From: Saprospiraceae bacterium
GTDB lineage: Bacteria > Bacteroidota > Bacteroidia > Chitinophagales > Saprospiraceae
NCBI GenBank assembly: GCA_016714445.1
Contig: JADJNF010000001.1
Coordinates: 372,001-436,000, forward strand
Length of the DNA: 64,000 nt
Reading direction: 5' to 3'
Below, piece by piece: positions 1-8,432 of the stretch (the stretch's first letter is position 1; every line of letters starts with the position of its first letter). The position numbers and the translations under genes are program-made. Under the pieces are notes generated by a model. It was not told where the DNA came from. It saw only the letters and a program-made list of their open reading frames with translations, and searched no databases.

Positions 1-356
1 ACCCCCTGATAATTTAATGCAAGTCCCACATTGTCCAAAACTGTCATCCATGGCAAAGATGAATATTGCTGAAACACCATGCTGATATGCGTCTTTTCAT
101 CCACCGGTTTTCCTTTGACCAATACCTGTCCTTCAGTAGGTTTCTGAAGTGCAGATATATACCTCAAAACAGTAGATTTCCCACTTCCAGACATTCCTAA
201 CAAAACAACAAATTGGCCTTGACCAGGTTTATCTTCGACTATAAAATTGAGGTCTTTAATTATCCAGTTGCTACCTCCATCATAAGATTGTCCTATATTC
301 CTGAGTTCGATGATATTATCCAGACTTGCTTTGTCTTCAAACGCGTATGTGCTCAT
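1..356 (-). CDS. ABC transporter ATP-binding protein (nitrate/taurine type), partial
   Basis: This is the N-terminal 118 residues of an ABC ATPase; the rest lies beyond the window edge. Reading the minus strand from the ATG at 356 gives a Walker A motif GMSGSGKS at about residues 57-64 and a Q-loop in the segment FQQYSSLPWMTVLDNV, a pattern typical of the NtrD/SsuB/TauB family of importers for small anions and organic acids. It would energise the permease encoded just upstream: the ATG overlaps the permease stop codon in an ATGA arrangement, which implies translational coupling. The transported substrate cannot be read from the sequence. Confidence in the family is high; Walker B and the ABC signature are outside the window. 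Confidence 0.93.
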   Translation of the reverse strand, partial: MSTYAFEDKASLDNIIELRNIGQSYDGGSNWIIKDLNFIVEDKPGQGQFVVLLGMSGSGKSTVLRYISALQKPTEGQVLVKGKPVDEKTHISMVFQQYSSLPWMTVLDNVGLALNYQG

Positions 357-1417
357 GATTTGAAAATGAATTTATGATAAAGGGTATTCAACTGATACAT
401 CAGGATCATACCAAATACAACGTGAATTGTCCATAGAGCATCGCCGAAAAGATAGCTCAAAGGTTTGACATCACCTATAAAAGGAGACCACTCATTAAAA
501 AGAAAAAGTAAATAGATACCTATAAAAATCCAGGTAAGCATAATAATAGTATAGTCCCATACAGCGTCAAACAATGATAAGGTTTTCAGAGAGTTATTGC
601 CGCCATTGGTATCTTTTAATTGATATTTATATGGGAAAAACTTCCTGTCTAAATAAGCAAATATTTTGTCCTGAAATATTCCAATGACCATGATTATGAT
701 TAGACATGCTACTGTTTTATCTACTCTGCCAAGTCGCTGACCTGTACGATAAATGAGTGATCCTATTCCTCCCTGATCTGCTGATGTCTCCGCCACAATG
801 ATATATGTCCAGGATATTGCGGTCAATATTCTAATATCATCTGAAATACGGGATACTACTGATGGTATGTATACTGTTCTGATCGTTTGCCAGTAACTTG
901 CGCCCAAAGTATGCACCGTTTTCAGATATACATCATCTACTTCATCTATCCGCTGAATGACAATAGGAAGCAAATAGATAAAAATACCAAAGGCTAAAAA
1001 ATTAATTTTTTGCTCTGAATATATACCAAACCAAATAATGAATAAACCTGTAAGCGCAGTTAAAGGTAGAAAACGTACTGCATCTACCATCTTCTGGAAC
1101 GCTCCTCTTAACATTGGGACTAACCCAATGGCAAAACCAACCGGGATGGCATATAAAATTGCTTTAATGTATCCGCCCAAATTAAGACCGATGGACTTAC
1201 AAATGTTCATAAACAACTCGTTTTCAACATACAAATCTCTCATCGCAGTAACCACTCTCCACGGGTTTGGAAAGATAGCCCTTGGGATCAACGGAGTATC
1301 CCCACTTGTAAGAAGTGCCCAAATTAATATAAAAAATATAAATCCAGCTATAGCCAGTATGACTTTCTGAACAGATGTCAATTCACCCCGTAATCTGAAC
1401 AACCATGAAGATGACAT
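353..1417 (-). CDS. ABC transporter permease (SsuC/NtrB-like)
   Basis: A 354-residue integral membrane protein of the BPD_transp_1 type. Hydrophobic segments are spread along the chain (for example VILAIAGFIFFILIWALL near residues 18-35), and the stretch around LGASYWQTIRTVYIPSVVSRI is the EAA-loop region that contacts the ATPase. It is longer than usual for this family (about 250-280 residues): after the standard core there is a C-terminal extension with two or three more hydrophobic segments (residues about 285-345). It belongs with the ATPase (4-base overlap) and with the OmpA-fused substrate-binding protein encoded upstream, although a terminator-like hairpin and a promoter-like box lie between them. 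The substrate is unknown. Confidence 0.9.
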   Translation of the reverse strand: MSSSWLFRLRGELTSVQKVILAIAGFIFFILIWALLTSGDTPLIPRAIFPNPWRVVTAMRDLYVENELFMNICKSIGLNLGGYIKAILYAIPVGFAIGLVPMLRGAFQKMVDAVRFLPLTALTGLFIIWFGIYSEQKINFLAFGIFIYLLPIVIQRIDEVDDVYLKTVHTLGASYWQTIRTVYIPSVVSRISDDIRILTAISWTYIIVAETSADQGGIGSLIYRTGQRLGRVDKTVACLIIIMVIGIFQDKIFAYLDRKFFPYKYQLKDTNGGNNSLKTLSLFDAVWDYTIIMLTWIFIGIYLLFLFNEWSPFIGDVKPLSYLFGDALWTIHVVFGMILMYQLNTLYHKFIFKS

Positions 1418-1437
1418 AACTTTTAATTTAATTGGTA

Positions 1438-1445
1438 CAAATATA
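1438..1445 (-). promoter_or_regulatory. Candidate -7 box for the permease-ATPase pair
   Basis: The minus strand reads TATATTTG, an exact match to the Bacteroidota TAnnTTTG -7 consensus, about 21 bases before the permease ATG. No clear TTTG at the -33 position was seen, so this rests on the -7 box alone. Confidence 0.4.
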
Positions 1446-1498
1446 ATGAAACTAAAACATCCCTTTGTTTGTGATCCTCTTAAACTTTTAACAAAAAT

Positions 1499-1533
1499 AA
1501 AAAAGGGAGCGAAAATATTTCAATCCCTTTTTT
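1499..1533 (-). terminator. Intrinsic terminator after the substrate-binding protein gene
   Basis: An A/T-flanked hairpin with arms AAAAGGGA (1501-1508) and TCCCTTTT (1524-1531), extended by further A-T pairs on both sides, and a T-run on the minus strand. It sits between the stop of the substrate-binding protein gene and the permease start, so read-through is probably partial. Confidence 0.7.
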
Positions 1534-1560
1534 GTTATTTCAATATTTCATGAGAATCAT

Positions 1561-3150
1561 TTATCCTCCGATGAGTTGAAACTCTGTTCTTCTGTTTTTT
1601 GCTTTACATTCTTCTGATGCATTGCTTTCACATCCGGCTACAGGTTTATCCGGACCATTTCCTACAATAATAAATCTATTAGCATCCATACCATATTGAG
1701 ATTTTAAATAATCTGCCACTGATTTTGCTCTTTTTTCTGATAAGGCTTTATTTGTTGCTTTACTTCCTACATTGTCTGTATTTCCTTCCACTCTTACTTT
1801 GATATTGGCAAAAGTTTTGGCAACATCTGCAAACTGCAGGTCTATAATGGTTTTATCTTTTTCATCAAGCGCAAATTTACCTGACGCAAAGTTAATGCTT
1901 ATGGGTTTAGAAGCGATAGCCGGAGCTGAAATTTCAGCTTTGGTTGCCGGTGTAAATACTTTACTCTTCTCAGCGTCATAGGCAGATCCTGTAAGATTTG
2001 CTTGCGCAGCAGTTACTGCACCAGTATAAATGACAGATCTCCATGCCGGAGCAGGTTTTGGAGAATCCCCTGTTTCTACAAATTTTTTAGACATTTTTTC
2101 ATATAAATCCTGTCCTTTCTGTCCTTTATAATTAGAGTTAAGTCCAAAAAAATTGATATTATCGCCTTGACCAGTCCAATATACCGTGCTCATCATACCT
2201 AATCCATCCTCCTGCGTGAGTCCATTCATTTCCCCAAGATATTTACCTGCTTTAGCATGATTAGCTGTACTGGAATTTAACTCTGCAACTCCCTTCATCC
2301 AACCTTCATAGAAGCCATGGATCATATTTTTCTTTTCATCAATGGTCTTTTGGCTTGCAAACATAATATCTGCAATGATATGTGATTGCTGTACAGTAGT
2401 TAACAGAATTTTAGATCCAGGCACATCTGATGTTGCTTTCAGGTCATCAGGACTCCAGACTACTGCAGCATCGATGTCCTGACTTCTGAATAATTCAGCA
2501 GCCTTCAGGTTGTCAGAAGTTTTCACAACTGTAACATCACTATATTTTAAGCCCGCAGCTTCAAGCGTACTATTTAATAAGGTCTGGGCAGGTGAAGGTA
2601 CCGCTACAGCTATTCTTTTGCCTTTGAGATCATTTGCTGTATTAATACCTCTTTTTACGATCACAGCATCTCCTCCCCTTGACCAGTCTACCTGCATAAA
2701 AGCTTTAGGTTGAAAAGCGTTAATATCATCCGGAGCGGTGTATAAAGGGAAGGCATCAGCAGTCTGTACCAAAACATCGTACTCGCCAGCCATCCATGCG
2801 TTCATAGCATTTAGCAAATCATTTTCTACTTTAAACTCTACCTTAAATCCATAATCCTTAAAAAATCTGGATTGTTCATTGGCATTTGGCCCTTCATTAA
2901 AATATAAACCCGGTGCATATCCGCCCCATGCTACTAATTGTACCCTAAGCGTATTGGGATCTCTGGTGCCTGATGTAGTTGATCCTTTTTCATCAGTACT
3001 TCCTTTTTCTGCAGAAGCCTCTTCTGCCTGCTTTTTAAGGTCCTGCCCTAATTTTGTGGAATTAAGCAAATATCTCCCACCAAAAAAAATTGCGGTAAGA
3101 ATAAGAAGTGTGATCACTAGTTTTGAAAAACCTGTAAGTCTGGTTGCCAT
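1561..3150 (-). CDS. ABC substrate-binding protein fused to a C-terminal OmpA domain
   Basis: A 529-residue fusion protein. Residues about 11-29 form one hydrophobic helix (signal or anchor), followed by a charged, Ser/Thr/Gly-rich linker. Residues about 66-360 resemble the NMT1/SsuA-like periplasmic binding fold (start LRVQLVAWGGYAPGLYF; later GKRIAVAVPSPAQTLLN). Residues about 415-529 are an OmpA C-terminal domain: ISINFASGKFALD at its start, then a TDNVGS...N..LS..RA..V..YL peptidoglycan-binding signature near residues 453-480. The likely role is capture of a small ligand for the adjacent permease while the protein is pinned to peptidoglycan. It lies 19 bases after the coiled-coil membrane protein gene and is probably cotranscribed with it. 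NCBI uses names such as substrate-binding/OmpA family protein for similar fusions; the ligand is unknown. Confidence 0.88.
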   Translation of the reverse strand: MATRLTGFSKLVITLLILTAIFFGGRYLLNSTKLGQDLKKQAEEASAEKGSTDEKGSTTSGTRDPNTLRVQLVAWGGYAPGLYFNEGPNANEQSRFFKDYGFKVEFKVENDLLNAMNAWMAGEYDVLVQTADAFPLYTAPDDINAFQPKAFMQVDWSRGGDAVIVKRGINTANDLKGKRIAVAVPSPAQTLLNSTLEAAGLKYSDVTVVKTSDNLKAAELFRSQDIDAAVVWSPDDLKATSDVPGSKILLTTVQQSHIIADIMFASQKTIDEKKNMIHGFYEGWMKGVAELNSSTANHAKAGKYLGEMNGLTQEDGLGMMSTVYWTGQGDNINFFGLNSNYKGQKGQDLYEKMSKKFVETGDSPKPAPAWRSVIYTGAVTAAQANLTGSAYDAEKSKVFTPATKAEISAPAIASKPISINFASGKFALDEKDKTIIDLQFADVAKTFANIKVRVEGNTDNVGSKATNKALSEKRAKSVADYLKSQYGMDANRFIIVGNGPDKPVAGCESNASEECKAKNRRTEFQLIGG

Positions 3151-3169
3151 TTTGAATTTAGTTTAAAAA

Positions 3170-4186
3170 TTATTCAAATAGATTATCATATTGATTGGTG
3201 CGTCCTACTTTTTCAGGATGTTTGATCGGTGCATTCAGGTCAAGCACTTCACTTTCATCATTTGATTTTAGTATCAAGGATTCTTTTTCTCCTCCTAATA
3301 ACAAAGAAACACTTTCGTTTTCCCATTTTTCCAGCATTTTTAGTCCTTCTTCCTCAAATACCCCGTTCTGGAGGTCAATGGATTGCATGAAACCCTGAGA
3401 AACTTCCATAAACCGTTCCATTTCACCTACTTTTTGACTTACATCATCAGCTATAGATTCCAATGCTGCATCAAACATTGCTTTTTTATCGGGATCTCCT
3501 TTGATGACGGACATAGCTGACTTCATAGCAGAATTACTTGCCAGAATTGCTTTCCGTTCCTGCTCCTTTACCATCACCTGATCCTGCACATCTTCCACAA
3601 GAATTTCTGAATTTTCATACATTTTGGCCAATACTCTATAAAGAACCTCCATTTTTTTGTACAAATCTTCTAGCTTCATGTTGGATTCCTGTAGCCTTCC
3701 TGCTTTTCTGCTTTTCAGCAACATCTGAGCTTGCTTGTTTACTTGTGCGGCCTGACTAGCCATGCTTAAATTCGTATCAATCTCTTTTTTATTATTCAGT
3801 ATAATTTCCTGCAATTTATGCATTTGGCCTCTCAACTGAGCAATCTGACGATTCATTTTGGTCAAATTTGATTTTAGGTCTTCCACATACGACTTTAAAA
3901 TACCTATAGGATCTATCTGCACAAAAAGACCTGTAACCCACCTCATGGCACTTTTGTACATATAGCTTACAAGTGCTCTTGTCTTACCATCCAGTGCCAT
4001 GAATACGATGGTTCCTAAAACCAATAAAGAAATCAATGCCCCCATGGTTGTAGAAGCAAAAGCTATAAGGGCTGCCAAACTTGTGATGGTAAAGTACCCC
4101 ACACCAAAGATTAACGCAGCCAAAAATAAAGCCCCTGTAACTCCCTCAGGTCTGGACCAAAATGATTTTGTTTTTTGTTCTGTCAT
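3170..4186 (-). CDS. Membrane-anchored coiled-coil protein, faintly PspA-like
   Basis: A 338-residue protein of unknown function. Residues about 17-70 contain two hydrophobic helices (GALFLAALIFGVGYFTI and ALISLLVLGTIVFMAL), followed from about residue 95 to 290 by a long heptad-rich helical region and an acidic tail. The helical part (AGRLQESNMKLEDLYKKME, then a second long helix with KEQERKAILASNSAMKSA) has the look and spacing of PspA/IM30 family coiled coils, but the match is by eye and weak. It is encoded 19 bases upstream of the OmpA-fused binding protein, so a role in envelope integrity or in organising the transporter is an inference from context. Confidence 0.7.
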   Translation of the reverse strand: MTEQKTKSFWSRPEGVTGALFLAALIFGVGYFTITSLAALIAFASTTMGALISLLVLGTIVFMALDGKTRALVSYMYKSAMRWVTGLFVQIDPIGILKSYVEDLKSNLTKMNRQIAQLRGQMHKLQEIILNNKKEIDTNLSMASQAAQVNKQAQMLLKSRKAGRLQESNMKLEDLYKKMEVLYRVLAKMYENSEILVEDVQDQVMVKEQERKAILASNSAMKSAMSVIKGDPDKKAMFDAALESIADDVSQKVGEMERFMEVSQGFMQSIDLQNGVFEEEGLKMLEKWENESVSLLLGGEKESLILKSNDESEVLDLNAPIKHPEKVGRTNQYDNLFE

Positions 4187-4205
4187 TTAATTTCAAATTA
4201 ACCCC

Positions 4206-4213
4206 CAAATATA
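4206..4213 (-). promoter_or_regulatory. Candidate -7 box before the coiled-coil membrane protein gene
   Basis: The minus strand reads TATATTTG, matching TAnnTTTG, 20 bases before the ATG at 4186. The 112-base gap to the upstream gene supports an independent promoter here. No -33 element was recognised. Confidence 0.4.
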
Positions 4214-4298
4214 TAAATTCATTGGCGAATATTTCTTTTACAATCAGTTTTTATTTGGGCGGGGCGCTTCTCCCGTTGTAAAAATCAGATATTTGTTT

Positions 4299-4973
4299 TT
4301 ATTTTTCAATATCTTCATAAATCTGCCCATATACTAAATTATATGAAGCTACAAATTGTTGATTGGTTACATCAATTTTGACAACAGCGTCATTTATTTC
4401 TTTTCTTACGGCTTCCAACTGACCTTTAGATGCTTCAATATCCTTATTGAGTTTCTCTATCATCTGTTGTTTTTCTACTACGCTTTTCTCTATGGCAGCC
4501 AGTTGATCTGCCCTACCTTGTATCTGCTTTGCTTTCTGATTCTCAAGGGCATCCTTAAATTTTTTATCTTCTGAAATGAGAATATTAAGATAATGTGATG
4601 CACTTTGTATTAATTTCTCTTTTGAAAGACCCATGGTTTTAGCCATTTCAAAAGCAGATTTATACCTCATAACTTCTTCAGGGATAACGCTTTCTATAGA
4701 TTTTAATGAATTTTTATATTCCAGATAATCAAACCCATCCATATTGTTGGACTCAATTGACCTTAGCAAAAGATCTGTGAATTTTGCATCCGGTTTACCA
4801 TCAAAAGTAGTGGTAGGTACCCGTATTTCAGATGATTGACCATCATTTGCAGATTTATCACTGTTTTTAGAAATATCTGTGTCTTTGACTTCATTTGCAG
4901 AAGTATTGTCCACAGCATCTTCTACTACAAACAATGATTTTATTTTTTTAAACATTTCAGCTTTTTGGATCAT
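4299..4973 (-). CDS. Hypothetical coiled-coil protein
   Basis: A 224-residue soluble protein that I do not recognise. Residues about 8-60 are low-complexity and rich in Asp/Asn/Ser; the middle (KFTDLLLRSIESNNMDGFDYLEYK) looks globular and helical; residues about 135-205 form a coiled coil rich in Lys/Glu/Gln. There is no signal peptide or membrane helix. An in-frame ATG at 4955 (MFKKIKSLF) would give 218 residues and is an equally plausible start. It precedes the membrane coiled-coil gene on the same strand, so both may work in the same complex as the ABC transporter. Confidence 0.65.
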   Translation of the reverse strand: MIQKAEMFKKIKSLFVVEDAVDNTSANEVKDTDISKNSDKSANDGQSSEIRVPTTTFDGKPDAKFTDLLLRSIESNNMDGFDYLEYKNSLKSIESVIPEEVMRYKSAFEMAKTMGLSKEKLIQSASHYLNILISEDKKFKDALENQKAKQIQGRADQLAAIEKSVVEKQQMIEKLNKDIEASKGQLEAVRKEINDAVVKIDVTNQQFVASYNLVYGQIYEDIEK

Positions 4974-5047
4974 GACAATAAATGATTTTATAGTAAAAGT
5001 AGTTCAGAAATATTGAGCATTATAGATGAACATAAACTATAACAGGA

Positions 5048-5055
5048 CAAAAGTA
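5048..5055 (-). promoter_or_regulatory. Candidate -7 box for the hypothetical coiled-coil gene
   Basis: The minus strand reads TACTTTTG, a match to TAnnTTTG, about 75 bases before the ATG at 4973. It is the only such match in this 160-base gap. Confidence 0.35.
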
Positions 5056-5133
5056 CGACAGTTCAGGATAATTTGATAATATTTCACGACACAAACTCTT
5101 TTCGTAAAAAATACCAAATCAAGTTTATTGAAA

Positions 5134-6486
5134 TTAAAATTGCATCATAAAATCATTGAGATTCATTTCTCCTTCAATGTCCATTTTTTTACGGAGTCTG
5201 TACCTGCTAATTTCAACTCCCCTTACCGAAATATTCAGTAATGGGGCAATATCTTTTGTGGTTAAATTCATACGCAAATAAGCGCATAATTTAAGGTCTT
5301 TGGGTGACAATTGGGGATATCTTTCCTTTAATCTTCTCAGAAAGTCAGTGTGAACCTGATCAAAATGCACAGCAAAACTCTCCCAATCATCTTCCAGTCT
5401 TTGGTCATCAGACAAAATGCCAATCACTTTTTTTATATTAGACCTGGCTTCCATGTCTTTTGTTTGTTTTACAGCATTATCCAGTTCTTCCCTTAATTTA
5501 GCTAAAGTTTCATTTTTTTGTACAATATGCATGGTAGAAAGTGCCAGTTCCTTATTTTTAAAATCAATTTCTGTTTGAAATTTTAAATTTAAAAGTTCTT
5601 CCACTTTAGCTTCTGACTGTTCTTTGTCATTCTTTAGCTGGTTTTTTTCACTTTCATGCTTTTTGTCCATGACTCTAATCAGAAAAAATACCCCTAAAAC
5701 TAAAATCAAAAAATAGCATAGTAAAGCTAAATTTGAGCTATACCATGGATTTTTTATTTTAAAATTATAACCCAATTCCGCAGACTCATTATTATATCCT
5801 GAACTGGCTTTAACCTTAAATGCATAACTTCCAGGCGGGAGATTGCTGAGTTCTTTTTTATTTACCGGTGACCAGTCGGACCACTTGTTGTCCAAACCAA
5901 CCACTTTATAGCTGTAGAGAACAGGACTTGTCAAATCAAGCTGGTTTGTCCCGAAACTAAAAGATATATTATTTTGATCATATTTAAAACTGACTTCTTT
6001 GAGCGGCAGATCAATGTGTCCTCCATAAATCATTCCTCCCTCAGAACCATATTTGATTTCATTAAACCTAATGGATAGGGGTTGTTTTAGTCTGAGTTTA
6101 TCAATATTGATCAGAATAAGTCCTTTATCAGTACAAACAAAAACATGTTTCTCATCTGGTGAGTATATATTTTCGAATCCACCTATTAGTTTTCCATTTA
6201 GAAACGGAGTGCTTTGTTTTTTTGCATTTTTGGAGACAGGACTATCATCGACCAAAATTGCACCGCATTCATTTTCATTAACATACCATATGGTCTGGGT
6301 ATTTTCCTGAAATAATCTTCTTGTATTTGTTCCGGTACCAATAAGATCAGATAGCCTTTTTTCAAAATAAAATTTATCTTCTTTATTATCATATATATAT
6401 ACCAGTTTCACCATTGACATAAATAGCATCTTCCATTTTGGTGACATAATTTGACATATCGGATGGCAGTCCGTTGGCTTTCCCAT
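5134..6486 (-). CDS. C-terminal half of a frameshifted Y_Y_Y / LuxR-HTH regulator
   Basis: 450 codons that continue the propeller protein encoded at 6389-7990 in a different frame. True homologous sequence probably starts near 6400 (YIYDNKEDKFYF), so the first about 28 residues and the ATG at 6486 are out-of-frame sequence. The order is: last propeller blades, a Y_Y_Y (triple tyrosine) domain around SYKVVGLDNKWSDWS and FKVKASSGYNNES, one transmembrane helix (NLALLCYFLILVLGVFFLIRV), a long coiled coil, and a C-terminal GerE/LuxR-type helix-turn-helix (LSPKDLKLCAYL, TKDIAPLLNISVRGVEISRYRLRKK). This is the architecture of membrane-spanning one-component glycan sensors of Bacteroidota. Restoring two bases in the AT tract would give one 952-residue protein. 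It faces away from the glucan operon and is the likely regulator of it. Confidence 0.85.
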   Translation of the reverse strand: MGKPTDCHPICQIMSPKWKMLFMSMVKLVYIYDNKEDKFYFEKRLSDLIGTGTNTRRLFQENTQTIWYVNENECGAILVDDSPVSKNAKKQSTPFLNGKLIGGFENIYSPDEKHVFVCTDKGLILINIDKLRLKQPLSIRFNEIKYGSEGGMIYGGHIDLPLKEVSFKYDQNNISFSFGTNQLDLTSPVLYSYKVVGLDNKWSDWSPVNKKELSNLPPGSYAFKVKASSGYNNESAELGYNFKIKNPWYSSNLALLCYFLILVLGVFFLIRVMDKKHESEKNQLKNDKEQSEAKVEELLNLKFQTEIDFKNKELALSTMHIVQKNETLAKLREELDNAVKQTKDMEARSNIKKVIGILSDDQRLEDDWESFAVHFDQVHTDFLRRLKERYPQLSPKDLKLCAYLRMNLTTKDIAPLLNISVRGVEISRYRLRKKMDIEGEMNLNDFMMQF

Positions 6487-7990
6487 AATTTTTGATCATT
6501 TTCACTGCTGAAAAATCATCTTTTAAGGTAATTTTATACACCCCTCTATATGGATGCGAAACCCAAATATTATTGAACTTATCTTTGGTAATAATACGAG
6601 CTGATTCTGTAAATCCATCTATAATCTTTTCAAACTTCCATAATCGACCAGTCTTTTTGTACAGCTGAAAGCCTAAATAAGTACCCGTCATCATTTTGTT
6701 CTCATCCGGCAAATCAACAAATCTCCAGGTACCCACATAATCATTGGAAATTTTAATAGCAGTATTATCTATAATTTGGAAAGCACCATTATTATGTCCC
6801 ATAAATAAATCTCCCTTCAGAATATCTAAAGCCCAGACCTGACCTGACGAATTTGCTACTTTCTTAAACGTTGATGTTGTATAGCCATCATTATCTTTGG
6901 GCCAATCGGTATAAAAAAGACCGTTATTAGTACCAACAAACAGTTTGTCCTGAAATATTTTTACGGCATAGACCGCACCTTGAAGTTCTGAATCCGGATA
7001 TATTATACTGTATGGTGAATTGATCAGTATCTGTTCGATTCCGTTTGTTGTTCCTGCCCATAGATTTCCATTATTATCTACTGCCAGAGAAATAATGCTG
7101 TTTGTTTGCAGGCCTTGTTTTTTTGTTAAAGAAAATTTGTAGTTTCCTAGTGTATCTATAAAAATAATACCCTGCAAAACAGACCCGATGGCGATAAGGT
7201 TGGCATTTACCATTACGCCTGAGCTTAATATAGCATCGTTAAGACTTTTTAACTTCAAAAATGGGGCAAATACATTGTTTTCATAAAGATAAATGCCTTC
7301 TTTCTCAGTTATAAACAGTAATTTATTGTTAGAAAGTTTAATTATTTCAAAAATACGGTTGCCTTTAAAAATTTCACTCCCCGGTAAAAATGCGACCAAT
7401 GAACCTTCTATTTTATATATGCCTTTACCTGGATCTCCATAATATATAGTACCATCCACATACTTCATAAAATTTATGGATGATGTATTTGTGTCAAGGG
7501 TTTTTATCACATTTTTAGCATAGAAAAATATTTTGTTAACAGACCTGAATATTACTGCATCGCCTGCAATTTGAATCTCCCAAACATCTTCTATTGATCT
7601 AAAATTTGGTGGAAGTTTTTCTTTTATGCTTTGGTAGACTAGTTCACCTTTAAAATTTGGAAAAAAATAACCCACTTCATCCTGGCCTCCTACATAAATC
7701 CGTTGAGATAGTGTATCCAAAACAACAGATCTCACAATGGTTTTATTAGGTAATTTATAAAGAGACCAGTCCGAGCCATTAAATTTTAATAAACCTTCGT
7801 TATTTGCAAAGTAGACAAATCCTTTTGAAGTAGTGATGACACCCCAGTTTTCAATCCCTCCTTTGTAGGCAGTTTTACTATGGTTAATAATGTAGGGATT
7901 ATCAATCAAGTACGCTTGACCAAATGTGATTCCAAATGGTAAACACAAAAACAAAAATAAAGAAATATGGCTTGCTCTAAACATGATCAT
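6389..7990 (-). CDS. N-terminal half of a frameshifted propeller regulator
   Basis: 533 codons: a signal peptide (HISLFLFLCLPFGITFGQA), then repeated two-component-regulator propeller blades (for example SIISLAVDNNGNLWAGTTNGIEQI and NIWVSHPYRGVYKI), as in the periplasmic sensor part of SusR-like and hybrid two-component regulators. The frame ends at a TGA at 6389-6391, immediately after VNGETGIYI; the missing Y_Y_Y, membrane and DNA-binding parts follow in another frame (5134-6486). As it stands the product would be a periplasmic propeller that cannot signal. The break is in an AT-dinucleotide run, so a real mutation, reversible slippage and a sequencing error are all possible. Confidence 0.88.
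   Translation of the reverse strand: MIMFRASHISLFLFLCLPFGITFGQAYLIDNPYIINHSKTAYKGGIENWGVITTSKGFVYFANNEGLLKFNGSDWSLYKLPNKTIVRSVVLDTLSQRIYVGGQDEVGYFFPNFKGELVYQSIKEKLPPNFRSIEDVWEIQIAGDAVIFRSVNKIFFYAKNVIKTLDTNTSSINFMKYVDGTIYYGDPGKGIYKIEGSLVAFLPGSEIFKGNRIFEIIKLSNNKLLFITEKEGIYLYENNVFAPFLKLKSLNDAILSSGVMVNANLIAIGSVLQGIIFIDTLGNYKFSLTKKQGLQTNSIISLAVDNNGNLWAGTTNGIEQILINSPYSIIYPDSELQGAVYAVKIFQDKLFVGTNNGLFYTDWPKDNDGYTTSTFKKVANSSGQVWALDILKGDLFMGHNNGAFQIIDNTAIKISNDYVGTWRFVDLPDENKMMTGTYLGFQLYKKTGRLWKFEKIIDGFTESARIITKDKFNNIWVSHPYRGVYKITLKDDFSAVKMIKNYGKANGLPSDMSNYVTKMEDAIYVNGETGIYI
6391..6401. repeat. AT-dinucleotide tract at the frameshift
   Basis: Eleven alternating A/T bases. On the minus strand, after GGT the tract is ATATATATAT followed by GAT AAT AAA. 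Five AT units lead into a TGA; six would read Ile-Tyr-Ile-Tyr-Asp-Asn-Lys and join the two halves of the regulator exactly. Confidence 0.85.
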
Positions 7991-8432
7991 GCAAAGTAAT
8001 AAAATATGATGATAAACAAATTGGGTGTTGTATCTATTTTTTTTAAATGACGTAGTGTTGATGTAGTGCTTATTTATGCACTCTAACTTTCAAAGATGTA
8101 AATTTGTTAATCATTTGTAAAAGACATTTATTTAATTTATTTATTCAAATCGCGCCACATATGAATCATGTTTTCTCAATTCTTCAGCAAACAGTCATTT
8201 GTACCTATTTAATAACTACCATAAAACTTTTCGATTTGAGACAACCGGAAACAAGATTAAATATGCTGTTTTAGCTAAAAAAGAATAAGTCATTATGCCA
8301 GCAATAAATTTAAAACGTATGACAAAATTCACTATTGAATGTTTTAAAAATATAATTAATTGCAGGTTTAATACATATATATCTTATAATTTTAAACTTT
8401 AATCATTATTTACCACATTAAATTCTTAACAC
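7991..8432. other. Divergent intergenic region, regulator / glucan operon
   Basis: 442 AT-rich bases between the two divergent starts; I see no gene or RNA in it. A TAAATTTG box on the plus strand at 8099-8106 matches the -7 consensus but is about 330 bases from the first operon gene. The last 100 bases before 8433 are almost pure A/T with no clear -7 match. No convincing operator repeat was found by eye. Confidence 0.5.

Noticed and set aside
32..356. Possibility that the ABC ATPase is complete
   Set aside because: The frame is open at position 1 and lacks the ABC signature and Walker B, so it is a fragment cut by the window.
1038..1370. 110-codon plus-strand frame opposite the permease gene
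   Set aside because: It lies wholly antisense to a well-supported membrane protein gene, has no recognisable domain and no start context of its own.
4240..4290. GC-rich patch (GGGCGGGGCG...CTCCCG) resembling a terminator
   Set aside because: The possible stem is only four pairs and no T-run follows on the minus strand.
6198..6392. 64-codon minus-strand frame at the regulator frameshift
   Set aside because: It is a third-frame shadow across the broken regulator; its sequence does not join either half in a sensible way.
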